Shown one piece after another: positions 17,097 to 26,578 of a stretch of DNA of 64,000 nt. Numbering within the stretch: position 1 is the first letter of the stretch; every line of letters starts with the position of its first letter. Source of the DNA: Kitasatospora acidiphila (GTDB lineage Bacteria; Actinomycetota; Actinomycetes; Streptomycetales; Streptomycetaceae); assembly GCF_006636205.1 (NCBI RefSeq), contig NZ_VIGB01000003.1, positions 4,268,501-4,332,500 on the forward strand. The letters are read 5' to 3'. The translations under genes were made by a program, and so were the position numbers. The notes below the pieces were generated by a model, which saw only the letters and a list, made by a program, of their open reading frames with translations, did no database searches and was not told the DNA's origin.

Positions 17097-17477
17097 ATGG
17101 GCGTACCCGAACCCGCCACGCCCGAGGGCCGGGCCAAGGGCGAACTGGAGGCCGCGATCCTCGCAGTCCTGCACCGGGCCGCCCCCGCCGCGCTGACCCC
17201 CGGTGAGGTGCAGGAACGCCTCACCGGACCGCTCGCCTACACCACCGTCGTCACCACCCTGTCCCGCCTGCACGGCAAGGGCCTGCTGAGACGCGAGAAG
17301 CGCGGCCGGGCCTACGCCTACACACCGGTGGCCGACGAATCCGGCCTCGCCGCCCGCCAGATGCGCAAGGTGCTGGACGGCCGCAGCGACCGCGAGGCGG
17401 TGCTCACCCACTTCGTCGACGAGCTGTCCGACGACGACGAGGAGCTGCTGCGCCGGCTGCTGGACCTCGGCGGCTAG
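17097..17477 (+). CDS. BlaI/MecI/CopY family transcriptional regulator
   Basis: A 126-residue winged-helix repressor. The N-terminal DNA-binding domain reads ELEAAILAVLHRAAPAALTPGEVQERLTG, then the recognition region LAYTTVVTTLSRLHGKGLLRREKRGRAY. The C-terminal dimerisation helix is DREAVLTHFVDELSDDDEELLRRLL. In staphylococci such repressors are inactivated when the membrane metallopeptidase BlaR1 is triggered; here the next gene, 14 nt downstream, is an M56 metallopeptidase. The strong palindrome upstream supports autoregulation. It starts at ATG 17097. Confidence 0.93.
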   Translation: MGVPEPATPEGRAKGELEAAILAVLHRAAPAALTPGEVQERLTGPLAYTTVVTTLSRLHGKGLLRREKRGRAYAYTPVADESGLAARQMRKVLDGRSDREAVLTHFVDELSDDDEELLRRLLDLGG

Positions 17478-17491
17478 GGGAGCTCCAGCAC

Positions 17492-18559
17492 GTGCACGTC
17501 GCCGTCTACCTACCGCTGCTCTTCCCGTTCCTGGCCGCTCTGGTCGCCCGCCCCGTCGGCGAGCGCCTGCCACCCCGCCGGGCCACCTGGCTGCTGACCG
17601 CCGGCGCCCTGGTGCTCGCCACCGCCAGCACCGCGGCCCTGGGCATGCTCGCCGTCACCGGACTGATCCGGTTCCCGCTGCTCGCCCGGCTCCCCCACCA
17701 CCACTGGTCGGCGCTCGCCGCCCAGCACCACGACCCCGCCCCGTTCTCCACCGCCCTGCTCGCCGGCACCCTGGCCGCCGCCGTGACCGTGCTCGCCGGC
17801 CGGATGCTCTGGCGGCGCGCCCGCACCCTGGCCCAGGCGGCGACCGATGCCGCTTGCCTGCCCGGCCGCGACCAGCTGGTCGTCCTCGACGACCCCACCG
17901 CCGAGGCCTATGCGATCCCCGGCCGCCCCGGCCGGATCGTGATCTCCACCGGCATGCTGGCGGCCCTCGACCCGGCCGAACACCAGATCCTGCTGGCCCA
18001 CGAGCGCGCCCACCTGACCCACCGCCACCACCTCTTCGTGGCCTGCGCCCAACTGGCGGCCGCCGCCAACCCGTTGCTGCGCCCGCTGGCCCACACCGTC
18101 GGCTACACCGTCGAACGCTGGGCCGACGAGACCGCGGGGGCGGCGGTCGGCGACCGCGCCCGCGTCGCCCGCGCCATCGGCAAGGCCGCCCTCGCCACCC
18201 GCCGCACCGCCGATGCTCCTGGCCGCCGCCCCGCCGCCGCCCTGGGCATCATGGGCCGCCTGCGCCCCGCCCCGCTCCCGGGCCCCGTCCCCCGCCGCGT
18301 CACCGCCCTGCTCGCCCCGGCGCCGCGCCGCCATACCTGGTCGGCGCTGGCACTTGGGGCATTGGCGGTGGCCGCGGCACTCTGCGCGCTGGAGGCCGGG
18401 CTCGACCTGGACGCCCTGCTCGACTTCGTCAAACGAGCGGCCCCGGCGGCGGCACCCACTGACCCACCGCTGCCGCCAAACGCCAACTCCCGCCACGGCC
18501 ACCGGAGCTCAGGTCCTACGCCCCCTGCAGCCGCGCGCCGCCGTCCACGATCAGGCTGA
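17492..18559 (+). CDS. M56 family metallopeptidase (BlaR1-like)
   Basis: A 355-residue integral membrane zinc protease. TM helices lie at residues about 3-20, 32-55 and 87-105, with another near 280-300. The zinc motif is HERAH (LLAHERAHLTHRHH), followed by a Glu-containing TVERWADETA segment as third ligand. It lacks the extracellular penicillin-sensor domain of true BlaR1. It therefore probably relays a different signal, or cleaves another target, to release the BlaI-type repressor encoded 14 nt upstream. It starts at GTG 17492. The last 44 bases overlap the 3' end of a convergent SDR gene, and the Pro/Arg tail may be read-through of a poorly conserved end. Confidence 0.88.
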   Translation: MHVAVYLPLLFPFLAALVARPVGERLPPRRATWLLTAGALVLATASTAALGMLAVTGLIRFPLLARLPHHHWSALAAQHHDPAPFSTALLAGTLAAAVTVLAGRMLWRRARTLAQAATDAACLPGRDQLVVLDDPTAEAYAIPGRPGRIVISTGMLAALDPAEHQILLAHERAHLTHRHHLFVACAQLAAAANPLLRPLAHTVGYTVERWADETAGAAVGDRARVARAIGKAALATRRTADAPGRRPAAALGIMGRLRPAPLPGPVPRRVTALLAPAPRRHTWSALALGALAVAAALCALEAGLDLDALLDFVKRAAPAAAPTDPPLPPNANSRHGHRSSGPTPPAAARRRPRSG

Positions 18560-19232
18560 TCCCCGTCGTGTAGGTGTTCTCCACCAGGAACGCGATCGCG
18601 TGCGCCACCTCCGCCGGCGTGCCGATCCGCTTCAGCGGCAGCGCGGCGGCGGAGGCGTCGAGGACGGCGGCGCGGGCGTCACCCGGCAGCCAGTCCCACC
18701 AGTCCGTGTCGATGCCGCCCGGGGAGACGGCGTTGACCCGGCGCGGGGCGAGTTCGGCGGCCAGCGCCCGGGCCGCTGCCTCGACTCCCGCGTTGACGGC
18801 GGCGATGGCGGCCGTACCGGGCATGCCGACGTGGGCGGTGATGGCGCCGACCAGGGTGATCGAGCCGTCGGCGCGCAGGGTGGGCAGGGCGGCCTGCACG
18901 GCGAGCAGGTGGGCGGCCAGCTTGCCGTCGGTCAGGGCGGCCAGCTGGTCGCGCCGCAGGTCGGCGATCGGCCCGACGCCGCCGTGCGGGGCGACGGTGA
19001 CCACCAGGTGGTCGAACTCGCCGAGGGCGGCGAAGAATTCGGCGAGGTCAGCGGCCGACGAGGCGTCGACCGGGCGGCCCTCGGCGGCGCCGCCCAGCCG
19101 CTCCAGCGCCGTGGCCAGGCGCTGCTCGTCGCGGCCTGCGATCACCACGCGGTGACCGTCCTTCACGAAGTGCTCGGCTGCGGCCAGGCCGATGCCCGCA
19201 GTGCCGCCGATGATCACGATGCGTTCCGACAC
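18516..19232 (-). CDS. SDR-fold protein lacking the catalytic Tyr/Lys
   Basis: A 238-residue Rossmann-fold protein. The cofactor motif GGTAGIG is near residue 8, the AGRD segment suggests NADP, and the substrate-loop region is VSPGGIDTDW. At the usual YxxxK position the sequence is IAAVN (GTAAIAAVNAGVEAAARAL), so both catalytic residues appear replaced. It may be an atypical or non-catalytic SDR. GTG 19232 follows GGGGGAG at good spacing; a start at 19274 would add 14 unlikely residues. It is divergent from a TetR gene across a 90-nt region with a palindrome, suggesting control by that regulator. Confidence 0.85.
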   Translation of the reverse strand: MSERIVIIGGTAGIGLAAAEHFVKDGHRVVIAGRDEQRLATALERLGGAAEGRPVDASSAADLAEFFAALGEFDHLVVTVAPHGGVGPIADLRRDQLAALTDGKLAAHLLAVQAALPTLRADGSITLVGAITAHVGMPGTAAIAAVNAGVEAAARALAAELAPRRVNAVSPGGIDTDWWDWLPGDARAAVLDASAAALPLKRIGTPAEVAHAIAFLVENTYTTGISLIVDGGARLQGA

Positions 19233-19275
19233 GAGTGTCACTCCCCCAGATGTTCCACTGCTCTTTCGAGTCACT

Positions 19276-19300
19276 GTGCCTCATTTATATTTCGAGGCAC
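19276..19300. promoter_or_regulatory. TetR-type operator in the SDR/TetR divergent promoter
   Basis: Inverted repeat GTGCCTC (19276-19282) and GAGGCAC (19294-19300) around an AT-rich 11-nt core. It lies between the divergent SDR and TetR starts, the usual location of a TetR autoregulatory site. Confidence 0.65.
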
Positions 19301-19322
19301 CCTGTCTTGTAAAGTGGAGGGC

Positions 19323-19895
19323 ATGACGGACGGATCGCGCGGTCGCCCGCGCAGCAACGAAGCCCGGCAGGCGATCCTGACGGCGGCCCTGGCACTGGCA
19401 GAGCGGGACGGATACACGGCGGTCACCATGAAGGGCATCGCCGAGGCGGCCGGCGTGGGCCGGGCCACCGTCTACCGCTGGTGGCCCACCCGGGCGGCGG
19501 TGCTGATGGAGGCGCTCAACGAGCTCAGCGCCCGGGTGGCCACCCCCGCGCCGGCCGGCGGCCCCGAGGCCGACCTGCTGACCTTCCTCACCGCGACCTT
19601 CGCCATGGCCGAGCACGGCCCCAGCCGCACCGTCCTGCTCGGCCTCACCGCCGACGCCCAGCACGACCCCGGGATCGCCGCCGCCGTCGCCGAGTTGACC
19701 GCCCGTCGGCGAGCGCTGCTGCGCGGCCTGCTGGAGCGGCTCGACGGGGAGTGGAACGTGCCCCTGGAGCTGGTGGTCGACATGGTCTTCGGCGCCATGT
19801 GGTACCGCATGATCGACCTGCACGACCGGGTGGACGCCACCACGGCCGCCGAACTCTGCCGCGCGGTGGAGAAGTTGATGAGGCGCCAAGCCTAG
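19323..19895 (+). CDS. TetR/AcrR family transcriptional regulator
   Basis: A 190-residue one-component repressor. The N-terminal HTH is RQAILTAALALAERDGYTAVTMKGIAEAAGVGRATVYRWWPTRAAVL. The C-terminal part resembles the TetR_C_11 group (PGIAAAVAELTARRRALLRGLLERL, then VVDMVFGAMWYRMI). It starts at ATG 19323. It faces an SDR gene across a probable operator, and its stop overlaps the convergent MFS exporter stop by four bases. The SDR gene is the likelier target; MFS control is possible but its promoter is 1.5 kb away. Confidence 0.92.
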   Translation: MTDGSRGRPRSNEARQAILTAALALAERDGYTAVTMKGIAEAAGVGRATVYRWWPTRAAVLMEALNELSARVATPAPAGGPEADLLTFLTATFAMAEHGPSRTVLLGLTADAQHDPGIAAAVAELTARRRALLRGLLERLDGEWNVPLELVVDMVFGAMWYRMIDLHDRVDATTAAELCRAVEKLMRRQA

Positions 19896-21358
19896 GAGGA
19901 CGACGGGCGCGCGGCCCGGACCAGCACCCCGACCAGCACCGACGCCGCCGCCATCAGCCCCGCCACGCACCACATGCCCGCTTCGGCCGCGCCCGCGTAC
20001 CCGTCGGCCGAGACCCGGGGGCCGAGCACCGCGAAGAAGACGGCACCGACACCGGCCACGCCGATCGCGCCCGAGAACTGCTGGGTCGTGGTGAGCACAC
20101 CGGAGGCGGCGCCGATCCGCTGCGGGGCGACGGTGGCCAGGACGGCACCCATCAGCGCGGGCAGCGCCAGCCCGTTGCCCAGGCCGGTGAGCGCCAGTGG
20201 CAGCGCCAGAGCCGGCGGCGGGACCGCACCGCCCGACAACTGCAGCAGCACGGCGACGACCGCCGCGGCAACGGTGCTGATCAGCGTGCCGGCCACCAGC
20301 ACCCGATGGCCGTAGCGGGCCGTCAGTCGGCGGCCGAGGAGCGAGGCGGCCATGGTGGCCAGCCCCAGCGGCAGGAACTCCAGACCGGCGGCACGGGAGT
20401 CCAGTCCGAGGCCGGACTGCAGCAGCAGGGTGACGGTGAACATCTGGCTGCCGATGGCGGCCAGCATGCAGGCGTTGACCAGCAGGCCGACGGTGAACGA
20501 CCGCCCGCGGAACAGCGCCAGGTCGAGCAGCGGCTCGCGGCCGGCCCGGGTCAGGCGGCGCTCCCAGGCGATGGTGGCGACCAGCACCGGGAGGGCGGCG
20601 GCCAGGCTCAACCAGGTCCACAGCGGCCAGCCCTGCTGGCGGCCGAGCACCAGTGGGACCAGGGCCAGCCCCAGCGCCCCGGAGAGGCCGAGCACGCCGA
20701 GCGGATCCAGGCGGGGGCGGGCGGTTGGACGACTGCGCGGCAGCAGGCAGGCGGCGAGCGGCACGGCGACCGCGCCGACCGGCAGGTTGACCAGGAAGAT
20801 CACCCGCCAGCCGAGGCCCAGCGGGTCGGCCTGGAGCAGCAGTCCGCCGAGCACCTGCCCGGCGATCCCGCCGACCCCGAGGGCCACCCCGAACCAGGAG
20901 ATGGCCCGCGGCCGCTCCTGGGCCGGGAAGAGCGCGGTGATCAGCGCCAGCACCTGCGGAGCCATCGCGGCGGCCGCCAGGCCCTGGAGCAGTCGGGCGC
21001 CGACCAGTTGGCCCGGGGATCCGGCCACCCCGCAGAGCAGCGAGGCCGCGGTGAAGGCGGTGATGCCGAGCAGGAACATCCGGCGGTGGCCGAACAGGTC
21101 ACCGAGCTTGCCGCCGGTGATCAGGCCGGCGGCGTAGCTGAAGCCGTAGCCGCCGACCACCAGCTCCAGGGCCGCCTGCCCGGCGTGCAGGTCGTGGGCC
21201 AGCGCGGGGGCGGCGACGTTGACCACCATGTAGTCGAACGAGGCCATGAAGGTGGCCAGCAGGATCACCGGGAGGGTGAGCCAGCGGCGGGCGGGCGGAG
21301 CGGCGGTCGCGGCCGGCGCGGTCGGCGCGGTCGGCCGTGCGGTGGTGGTGTGAGCCAT
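19892..21358 (-). CDS. MFS transporter, DHA2/EmrB-QacA type
   Basis: A 488-residue proton-driven exporter with about 14 TM helices, cytoplasmic membrane. Motif A appears as GGKLGDLFGHRRMFLLGI after helix 2, motif C-like glycines as GVALGVGGIAGQVLGG, and the DHA2 opening as LLATFMASFDYMVVNVAAPAL. Substrates of this group are drugs or secreted natural products; none can be assigned here. It starts at ATG 21358 with AGGAGG seven nt before it. It is convergent with the TetR gene (four-base overlap) and divergent from a LuxR-type regulator gene, which might control it. Confidence 0.92.
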   Translation of the reverse strand: MAHTTTARPTAPTAPAATAAPPARRWLTLPVILLATFMASFDYMVVNVAAPALAHDLHAGQAALELVVGGYGFSYAAGLITGGKLGDLFGHRRMFLLGITAFTAASLLCGVAGSPGQLVGARLLQGLAAAAMAPQVLALITALFPAQERPRAISWFGVALGVGGIAGQVLGGLLLQADPLGLGWRVIFLVNLPVGAVAVPLAACLLPRSRPTARPRLDPLGVLGLSGALGLALVPLVLGRQQGWPLWTWLSLAAALPVLVATIAWERRLTRAGREPLLDLALFRGRSFTVGLLVNACMLAAIGSQMFTVTLLLQSGLGLDSRAAGLEFLPLGLATMAASLLGRRLTARYGHRVLVAGTLISTVAAAVVAVLLQLSGGAVPPPALALPLALTGLGNGLALPALMGAVLATVAPQRIGAASGVLTTTQQFSGAIGVAGVGAVFFAVLGPRVSADGYAGAAEAGMWCVAGLMAAASVLVGVLVRAARPSSS

Positions 21359-21491
21359 CGTCAGGTCCTCCTCCAGTAGCGGGTGGCATGAGCCTCGCTC
21401 TGAGCAGGGGGTGAGCGCCTGGGGAGAATGCCTTAGACGGCTCTTCAGATTTCAAGATCATCAGGCTGGTGGCCCGGTTAGGATGCCACGC

Positions 21492-24354
21492 ATGACCAGC
21501 CGTACGGGGGCGCCGGGCCTCCTCGCCCGCGACGTCGAGCTGTCCGCGCTCGCCGAGGCGCACCGGGAGGCGGCCGGCGGGGAGCCGGTCACCGTGCTGG
21601 TCGGCGGCGACGCCGGAATCGGCAAGACCCGGCTGGTCACCGAGTTCACCGCCGCGCTCCCGGACCTGGTGCTGACCGGCGGCTGCCTGGCCCTGGGGGC
21701 GGACGGGCTGCCGTACGCACCGTTCACCACCGTGCTGCGCCGCCTGGTGCGGGAGCACGGTCGCGACTGGCCGGCCGAGGCGCTGCCGGGGGCGGGCCGT
21801 ACGCGCTGGCGCACTGGCTGCCGGAGTTGGGCACGCCGGGCGACGGCCGGGCCCGGCTGTTCGGCGAGGTGCTCGCCCTGCTGGAGGCGGCCGCGGCGGA
21901 GCGCGGCCTGGTGCTGGTGCTGGAGGACCTGCACTGGGCCGACCCGGCCAGCGGCGAACTGCTGCTCTTCCTGCTCCGCAACCTCAGCGCGCCCGGCATC
22001 CTGCTGCTGGTCACCCACCGCACCACCGACCTCGACGACGGCCACCCCACCCGTGTCCTGCTCACCGCGCTGGCCCGGCTGCCCCGGGTGCGCCGGGTGG
22101 ACCCGGGGCCGCTCGGGCGCGCCGACCTCGCCGCGCTGGCGGGGAATCCGCTGAGCGAGCACGAGTTGACGGAGCTGGAGCACCGCAGCGGCGGCAACCC
22201 GCTGTTCGCGGCGGCGCTGCTCGAGTCGCCCGGTGCCCGCACCCCGGCCCCGCTGCGCGAGCTGCTGCTCACCGGGGTGCGGGAGTTGGCGGCGCCGACC
22301 CGGTCCTGCCTGCGGGCCGCGGCGGTGCTGGGCGAGCCGGTCGGGTCCGGACTGCTGGAGCGGATCACCGGGCTGGCCGAGGCGGAGCTGGAGGAGGCGC
22401 TGCGGCCGGCCGTGGCGCGCGGGCTGCTGCTGGTGGACGAGGACGGGTACGCGTTCCGCCATGCGCTGCTGCGCGCGGCGGTGGCCGAGGAACTGCTGCC
22501 GGGTGAGCGGCGCCGGCTGCACACGGCCTGTGCCCGCGCCCTGGCGGCCGACCCCACGCTGGTCCCGCCGGGCCAAGCGGCGCCCGCGCTGGCGCTGCAC
22601 TGGCATGCGGCGGGTGACCGGGCGGCGGCCCACGCGGCGGCCTGGACGGCCGCCCGCGCGGCTCGGGCAGGGTATGCGTACGAGGAGGAACTGCGGCTGC
22701 TGGAGCGGATGCTGGCCTACCTGGCGGAGGACCCGGGCCTGGACGCGGGCATCGACCCCGCCGACATCCTGCGCACCGCCACCCGGGCCGCCCTGGACGC
22801 CCGCGCCCCGCGCGCGGTCTGGAGCTGGCCGACGCCGCCCTGGCCGCCACCCCCGACCCCACCGAGCGGGCGCTGCTCCTGGAGCTCCGCAGCCTGCTGA
22901 AGCACCGTCAGGGCCAGGAGGGCCTGGACGATCTGCGCGAAGCCCTGGCCCTCCTCCCCTGCGGCCCGATCGCCGTCCGCGGCCGCCTGCTCGCCACATT
23001 GGCCAGCCGGCTGGCGGTGCTGTCGCAGCACGCCGAAGCGGCGAGCGCGGCCGCCGAGGCGCTGCGGCTGGGCGAGGTCTGCCAGGCGCCCCAGACGGAG
23101 GCACTGGCGCTGATCACGCTGGCCGCCGAGCGCTCCCGGGCCGGGGACCACGCGGGCGCGCTGGCCGACTGCGCCGAGGCGGACCAGCTGGCGGCATCGG
23201 TGGGCGAGGATGACACGGTGGTGCTCGCCGCCGTGATGCGGGTGCTGGCGCTCAAGACGGCGGGCGACTACCCGGCGGCGGTACGGGCTGCCGAGCGCGG
23301 CCTGGCCGCGGCCGCCCGGCTCGGCCTGGCCGGCAACCGGGGTGCGGTGCTGGCCTCGATGCTGGCGGACGCGCTCTTCGCGCTCGGCCGCTGGGCCACG
23401 GCCCGGACAGTGCTGGCCCGGGCGCTGGAGGAGCAGCCGCCACCGCTCTACCGTGCGGTGCTGCTGTCCACCCGCGGCCTGCTGGACCTCGCCGAGGGCT
23501 CGATCGGCGACGCCACGGCCGCCGCCCGCTCTGCGGCCGAGCTGTTCGACCCCGGCTATCCGGGCCGGGAGTTCCGGCTACCGGCAAGGGAGTTGGCGAT
23601 CCGGGCCGCGCTGGCCGACAACGCCCACGGCCTCGCGGACCGCCTGCTCGGCGAGTTGCTGACCGACCCCGCACTGCCGGATCACCCCACGCAGGCATGG
23701 CCACTGCTGCTGGCGGGCCTCCAGGTGGCCGAACTGGGCACCGCCCTCGGAGCCCGACGGCCGGACCCGGCTCCGGGCACCGACCCCCGGACCCGGCAAC
23801 TCCAGGCCCTGGCAGCCGCGCTGGCCACCCCTGGTCCCGTCCAGGCCGCCCAACAGGCCACCGCGGCTGCCTGGTTCACCGGCGACTGGCCCCCGGTCGT
23901 GGGCGCCTGGCGGGCACTCGCCCACCCGTACCCGCTCGCCCAGGCCCTGCTGGCCGCCGCAACCGCCGCCCTCGCCGCCGGCGACCGCCCCACCGCCAGG
24001 GAGTCGCTCGGGGAGGCGGCCGGCCTCGCCGAGCGGCTGGGTGCCCGCCCGCTGGCCGAGCGGATCGCCGAACTGACGGCGCGCGAGCGGCTCACCGGCT
24101 CCGCCACCGACCGACTCGGGCTGACACCACGCGAGTTGGAGGTACTGCGCCTGGTGGCGGCCGGCCGTAGCAATCGCGAGATCGGCGAACAGCTGTTCAT
24201 CTCGGCCAAAACGGCCGGGGTGCACGTCTCCAACCTGCTGCCCAAGCTGGGCGCCGCCTCCCGTACCGAGGCGGCAGCGCTGGCCTACCGGCTCGGGCTG
24301 TTCAACGAGCACGACCAGCGCACTCGACCTGACGTCATGCGAAGACCTTCGTGA
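21492..24354 (+). pseudogene. LuxR family AAA/STAND regulator, two frameshifts
   Basis: A large LuxR-type ATPase regulator of about 954 residues read across three frames. Segment 1 holds LLARDVELSALAEAHREA and the Walker A VGGDAGIGKTRL. Segment 2, after a shift near 21785-21800, holds Walker B LVLVLEDLHWADP and the long helical ATPase region. Segment 3, after a shift near 22800-22825, holds TPR-like helices and the C-terminal GerE HTH LTPRELEVLRLVAAGRSNREIGEQLFISAKTAGVHVSNLL. Each junction is equivalent to one missing base in a G/C-rich run. All functional motifs are intact, so assembly error is as likely as decay. ATG 21492 is uncertain; 21483 is also possible. It overlaps the convergent FBP gene by 20 bases. 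Confidence 0.82.
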
Positions 24355-24835
24355 CGAAGTCCGCGAGGTTGGCGCGCATCCGATCGAGCTGTTCCTCGAC
24401 GGTCAGCGACTCCTGGATCCGACTGCCGGTGCCCTCCGGGGTCTTGAGGCCGCGGATGTAGAGCGAGCAGGCCAGGTCGGTGCACATGTAGGCGCCGACC
24501 GAGTTGCCCTCGCGCCCGGCCGCGCCGGCCTTGCGGGCGGTGAGCAGCGAAACGCCGCTACCGCTGTGCACGGTGAGGCAGAGGCTGCAGATGTTGCTGC
24601 GGAGGAAGCCGCGCTGCTGGGCCGAGTAGCGCAGCGCCAGGCCGATGAGCTGCCCGTCCTCGCGCTCCAGCACCAGGTAGCTGCGCTCGGGCGCGCCCGG
24701 ATCCCGCCAGCCGAGGAAGTCCAGCTCGTCCCACGGGAGTTCGGCGAGATTGCGCGGCAGATTGATCCGCTTGGCCTCGCCCTTGGAGCAGTTGACGAAG
24801 GAGGCGCGGAGGTCCGGTTCGGTGACTGGCTTCAT
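24335..24835 (-). CDS. FBP domain-containing protein
   Basis: A 166-residue protein of the FBP (elongation factor G-binding/fibronectin-binding-type, C-terminal treble-clef) family. It has a Cys-rich zinc-finger-like part, SNICSLCLTVHSGSGV, and later MCTDLACSLYIRG. The N-terminal part is EPDLRASFVNCSKGEAKRINLP. It is predicted to be cytoplasmic. Relatives of this fold in firmicutes bind EF-G and rescue fusidic-acid-stalled ribosomes, but a resistance role here is only a possibility. The start is ATG 24835. It is divergent from an SDR gene over a 72-nt gap with a perfect operator-like palindrome. Confidence 0.88.
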   Translation of the reverse strand: MKPVTEPDLRASFVNCSKGEAKRINLPRNLAELPWDELDFLGWRDPGAPERSYLVLEREDGQLIGLALRYSAQQRGFLRSNICSLCLTVHSGSGVSLLTARKAGAAGREGNSVGAYMCTDLACSLYIRGLKTPEGTGSRIQESLTVEEQLDRMRANLADFVTKVFA

Positions 24836-24851
24836 GGTTGGCGACTCTAGA

Positions 24852-24872
24852 TTGCCTAGGAGCACTAGGCAA
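24852..24872. promoter_or_regulatory. Perfect 8-bp inverted repeat TTGCCTAG/CTAGGCAA
   Basis: Arms 24852-24859 and 24865-24872 flank GAGCA, in the short divergent promoter between the FBP and SDR genes. The sequence resembles MarR-type sites. It could control both genes. Confidence 0.65.
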
Positions 24873-24907
24873 AGCAATAAAAACCATAGGTAGGTACGCT
24901 GGCCTTC

Positions 24908-25600
24908 ATGACCGACGCACCCGTATCAGTCGTCACCGGGGCCAACCGCGGCATCGGGTTGGAGACGTGCCGTCAGCTCGCCGCCCTCGGCCACCGGGTG
25001 GTGCTGACCGCCCGGGATCCGGCCAAGGCCCAGGCGGCGGCCCGCCGGATCGGTCCCGCGGTCCACCCCGTCCGACTGGATGTCACCGACGCCGCCGACG
25101 CCGCCGCGCTCGCCGCCGAACTGCGCGACCGCTACGGCCGGGTAGACGTCCTGGTGAACAACGCGGCCATCCACTACGACACCTGGCAGCGGGTCAGCAC
25201 CGCCGACCTGGCGGTGGTGCGCGAGGCCGCCGACACCAATGTGTTCGGGCCCTGGCAGCTGGTGCAGGCGCTGCTGCCGCTGCTGCGCGAGTCGCGGCAC
25301 GGCCGGATCGTCAACGTCTCCAGCGGCGCGGGCGCGATCGCCGACCTCGGCGCGGGCACCCCGGCGTACTCGATCACCAAGCTGGCGCTCAACGGCCTCA
25401 CCAAGATGCTGGCCCGCGACCTCGCCCATGACCGGATCCTGGTCAACGCGGTCTGCCCCGGCTGGGTGGCCACCGACATGGGCGGTGGCGGCGGCCGCCC
25501 GGTGGCGGACGGCGCGGCGGGCGTGGTGTGGGCCGCCACGCTGCCGGACGGCGGGCCGACCGGCGGGTTCTTCCGGGACAAGCACGCGATCCCCTGGTAG
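24908..25600 (+). CDS. SDR family NAD(P)-dependent oxidoreductase
   Basis: A 230-residue classical short-chain dehydrogenase. The cofactor motif is TGANRGIG (residues 10-17), with the TARDPAK NADP-type loop, the structural NNAA motif, catalytic Ser in VNVSSGAGA and YSITK (YxxxK) present, and the PGWVATDMGG substrate loop. All catalytic residues are intact, unlike the other SDR at 18516. It is close to plant-carbonyl-reductase-type bacterial SDRs; the substrate is unknown. It starts at ATG 24908. Divergent from the FBP gene behind a shared palindrome and abutting the convergent PP2C-like gene end to end. Confidence 0.93.
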   Translation: MTDAPVSVVTGANRGIGLETCRQLAALGHRVVLTARDPAKAQAAARRIGPAVHPVRLDVTDAADAAALAAELRDRYGRVDVLVNNAAIHYDTWQRVSTADLAVVREAADTNVFGPWQLVQALLPLLRESRHGRIVNVSSGAGAIADLGAGTPAYSITKLALNGLTKMLARDLAHDRILVNAVCPGWVATDMGGGGGRPVADGAAGVVWAATLPDGGPTGGFFRDKHAIPW

Positions 25601-26209
25601 TCAGCACACCGCGTGGAGCAGCACCCCTGGTTCGGCGGCGGGCCCGCCCTCGGCGAGCCGCCGCAGCAGCCCACCGCCAGCCGTCCTATCCGTCCCGCCC
25701 GTCCCGTCGGCCAGTGCCGCCAGGGCCCGCAGGCCGTCCAGGCGGACGAACCCGGTGCGCGCGGTCTCGGACACCCGGGGGCTCGCCCCGGCCCTCCCGG
25801 CGCCGCCGTGCCGCAGCGACAGCGGCCCGCCCGCGGTGTCGAGCAGCAGCAGCGGGCCGCCCAGCAGCAGGTACTCCAGTGAGGCGCCGTGCAGCCGGGC
25901 GGCCAGCACCGCGGCGGCCGGGGCCGCCGGGTCGGCCAGGTCGCACCGGCCGCCGTGCAGTGCCGCGGTCTCCGCGATCGCATCGGCCAGGCATTCGGCG
26001 ATCGAACGGTCACAGCGGTCGGTCAGCCGGGCCAGCAGGTGCACCCCCAGCCGGCGGACGAACCAGGGTGTGCCGTGCCGGCAACCGGGCTTGCCCGCCG
26101 CGCCGCCGGCCTTCGGGGCGACGCCGTCCAACAGCACCAGCGCCTCGGGCGTGGCCGCGGCGAAGGCCAGGTCGGGGAAGGCCGCCCGCGCGGCCAGCTG
26201 TACCTGCAT
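25601..26209 (-). CDS. PP2C-like hypothetical protein, possibly truncated
   Basis: A 202-residue protein similar in its first 130 residues to Streptomyces PP2C-like proteins that begin MQV-, have ATPEALVLLDGV, then CRHGTPWFVRRLGVHLLARL, SIAECLADAIAETAALHGGRCDL and EYLLLGGPLLLLDT. The usual acidic metal ligands of active PP2C are not obvious (LLDGV has one Asp). The C-terminus after residue 135 is low-complexity and lacks the family's normal end, so it may be degraded. ATG 26209 is preferred; ATG 26239 would add 10 residues. It abuts the convergent SDR gene with no spacer. Confidence 0.6.
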   Translation of the reverse strand: MQVQLAARAAFPDLAFAAATPEALVLLDGVAPKAGGAAGKPGCRHGTPWFVRRLGVHLLARLTDRCDRSIAECLADAIAETAALHGGRCDLADPAAPAAAVLAARLHGASLEYLLLGGPLLLLDTAGGPLSLRHGGAGRAGASPRVSETARTGFVRLDGLRALAALADGTGGTDRTAGGGLLRRLAEGGPAAEPGVLLHAVC

Positions 26210-26368
26210 GACGCCCAGTGTGCGGCGGTGGGGCCGCACTTGGGCAGGGAGTGGACGGGATTCCCCCGGACGGATGTCGAGCCCGCCGACGGCGGGTTGG
26301 TTGGCGTCCGATCAGAATTTCACCTAGCGTCCTATACCAGACATTTCGCCAAGAGACGGGCGCGGATC

Positions 26369-26506
26369 ATGTGGTGGCAGGCTCTCCTGGTCGCGTTGGC
26401 CGCAGCCGGATTCCCGACGCTGGTGCTGCTGTTCTTCATCGGCGGGCCCAACTACCGTGACAAGCGCGCCAGCGACAAGGCCGGGGCCGGGGCCGGGCAA
26501 AACTGA
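26369..26506 (+). CDS. Small single-pass membrane protein (45 aa)
   Basis: ATG 26369 opens a 45-codon frame: WWQALLVALAAAGFPTLVLLFFIGG forms one TM helix, then a charged Lys/Asp/Arg tail (YRDKRASDKAGAG). The composition is that of a real short membrane peptide. The ribosome site is weak (AGAGACGGG), and I know no family. Translation is uncertain. Confidence 0.4.
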   Translation: MWWQALLVALAAAGFPTLVLLFFIGGPNYRDKRASDKAGAGAGQN

Positions 26507-26578
26507 CGGCACGTCGGCCGTTCCTCATGGCACAGTGACCCGAGTACGACCATGGCCAGACCCGTCCAGGAGGTTCAC

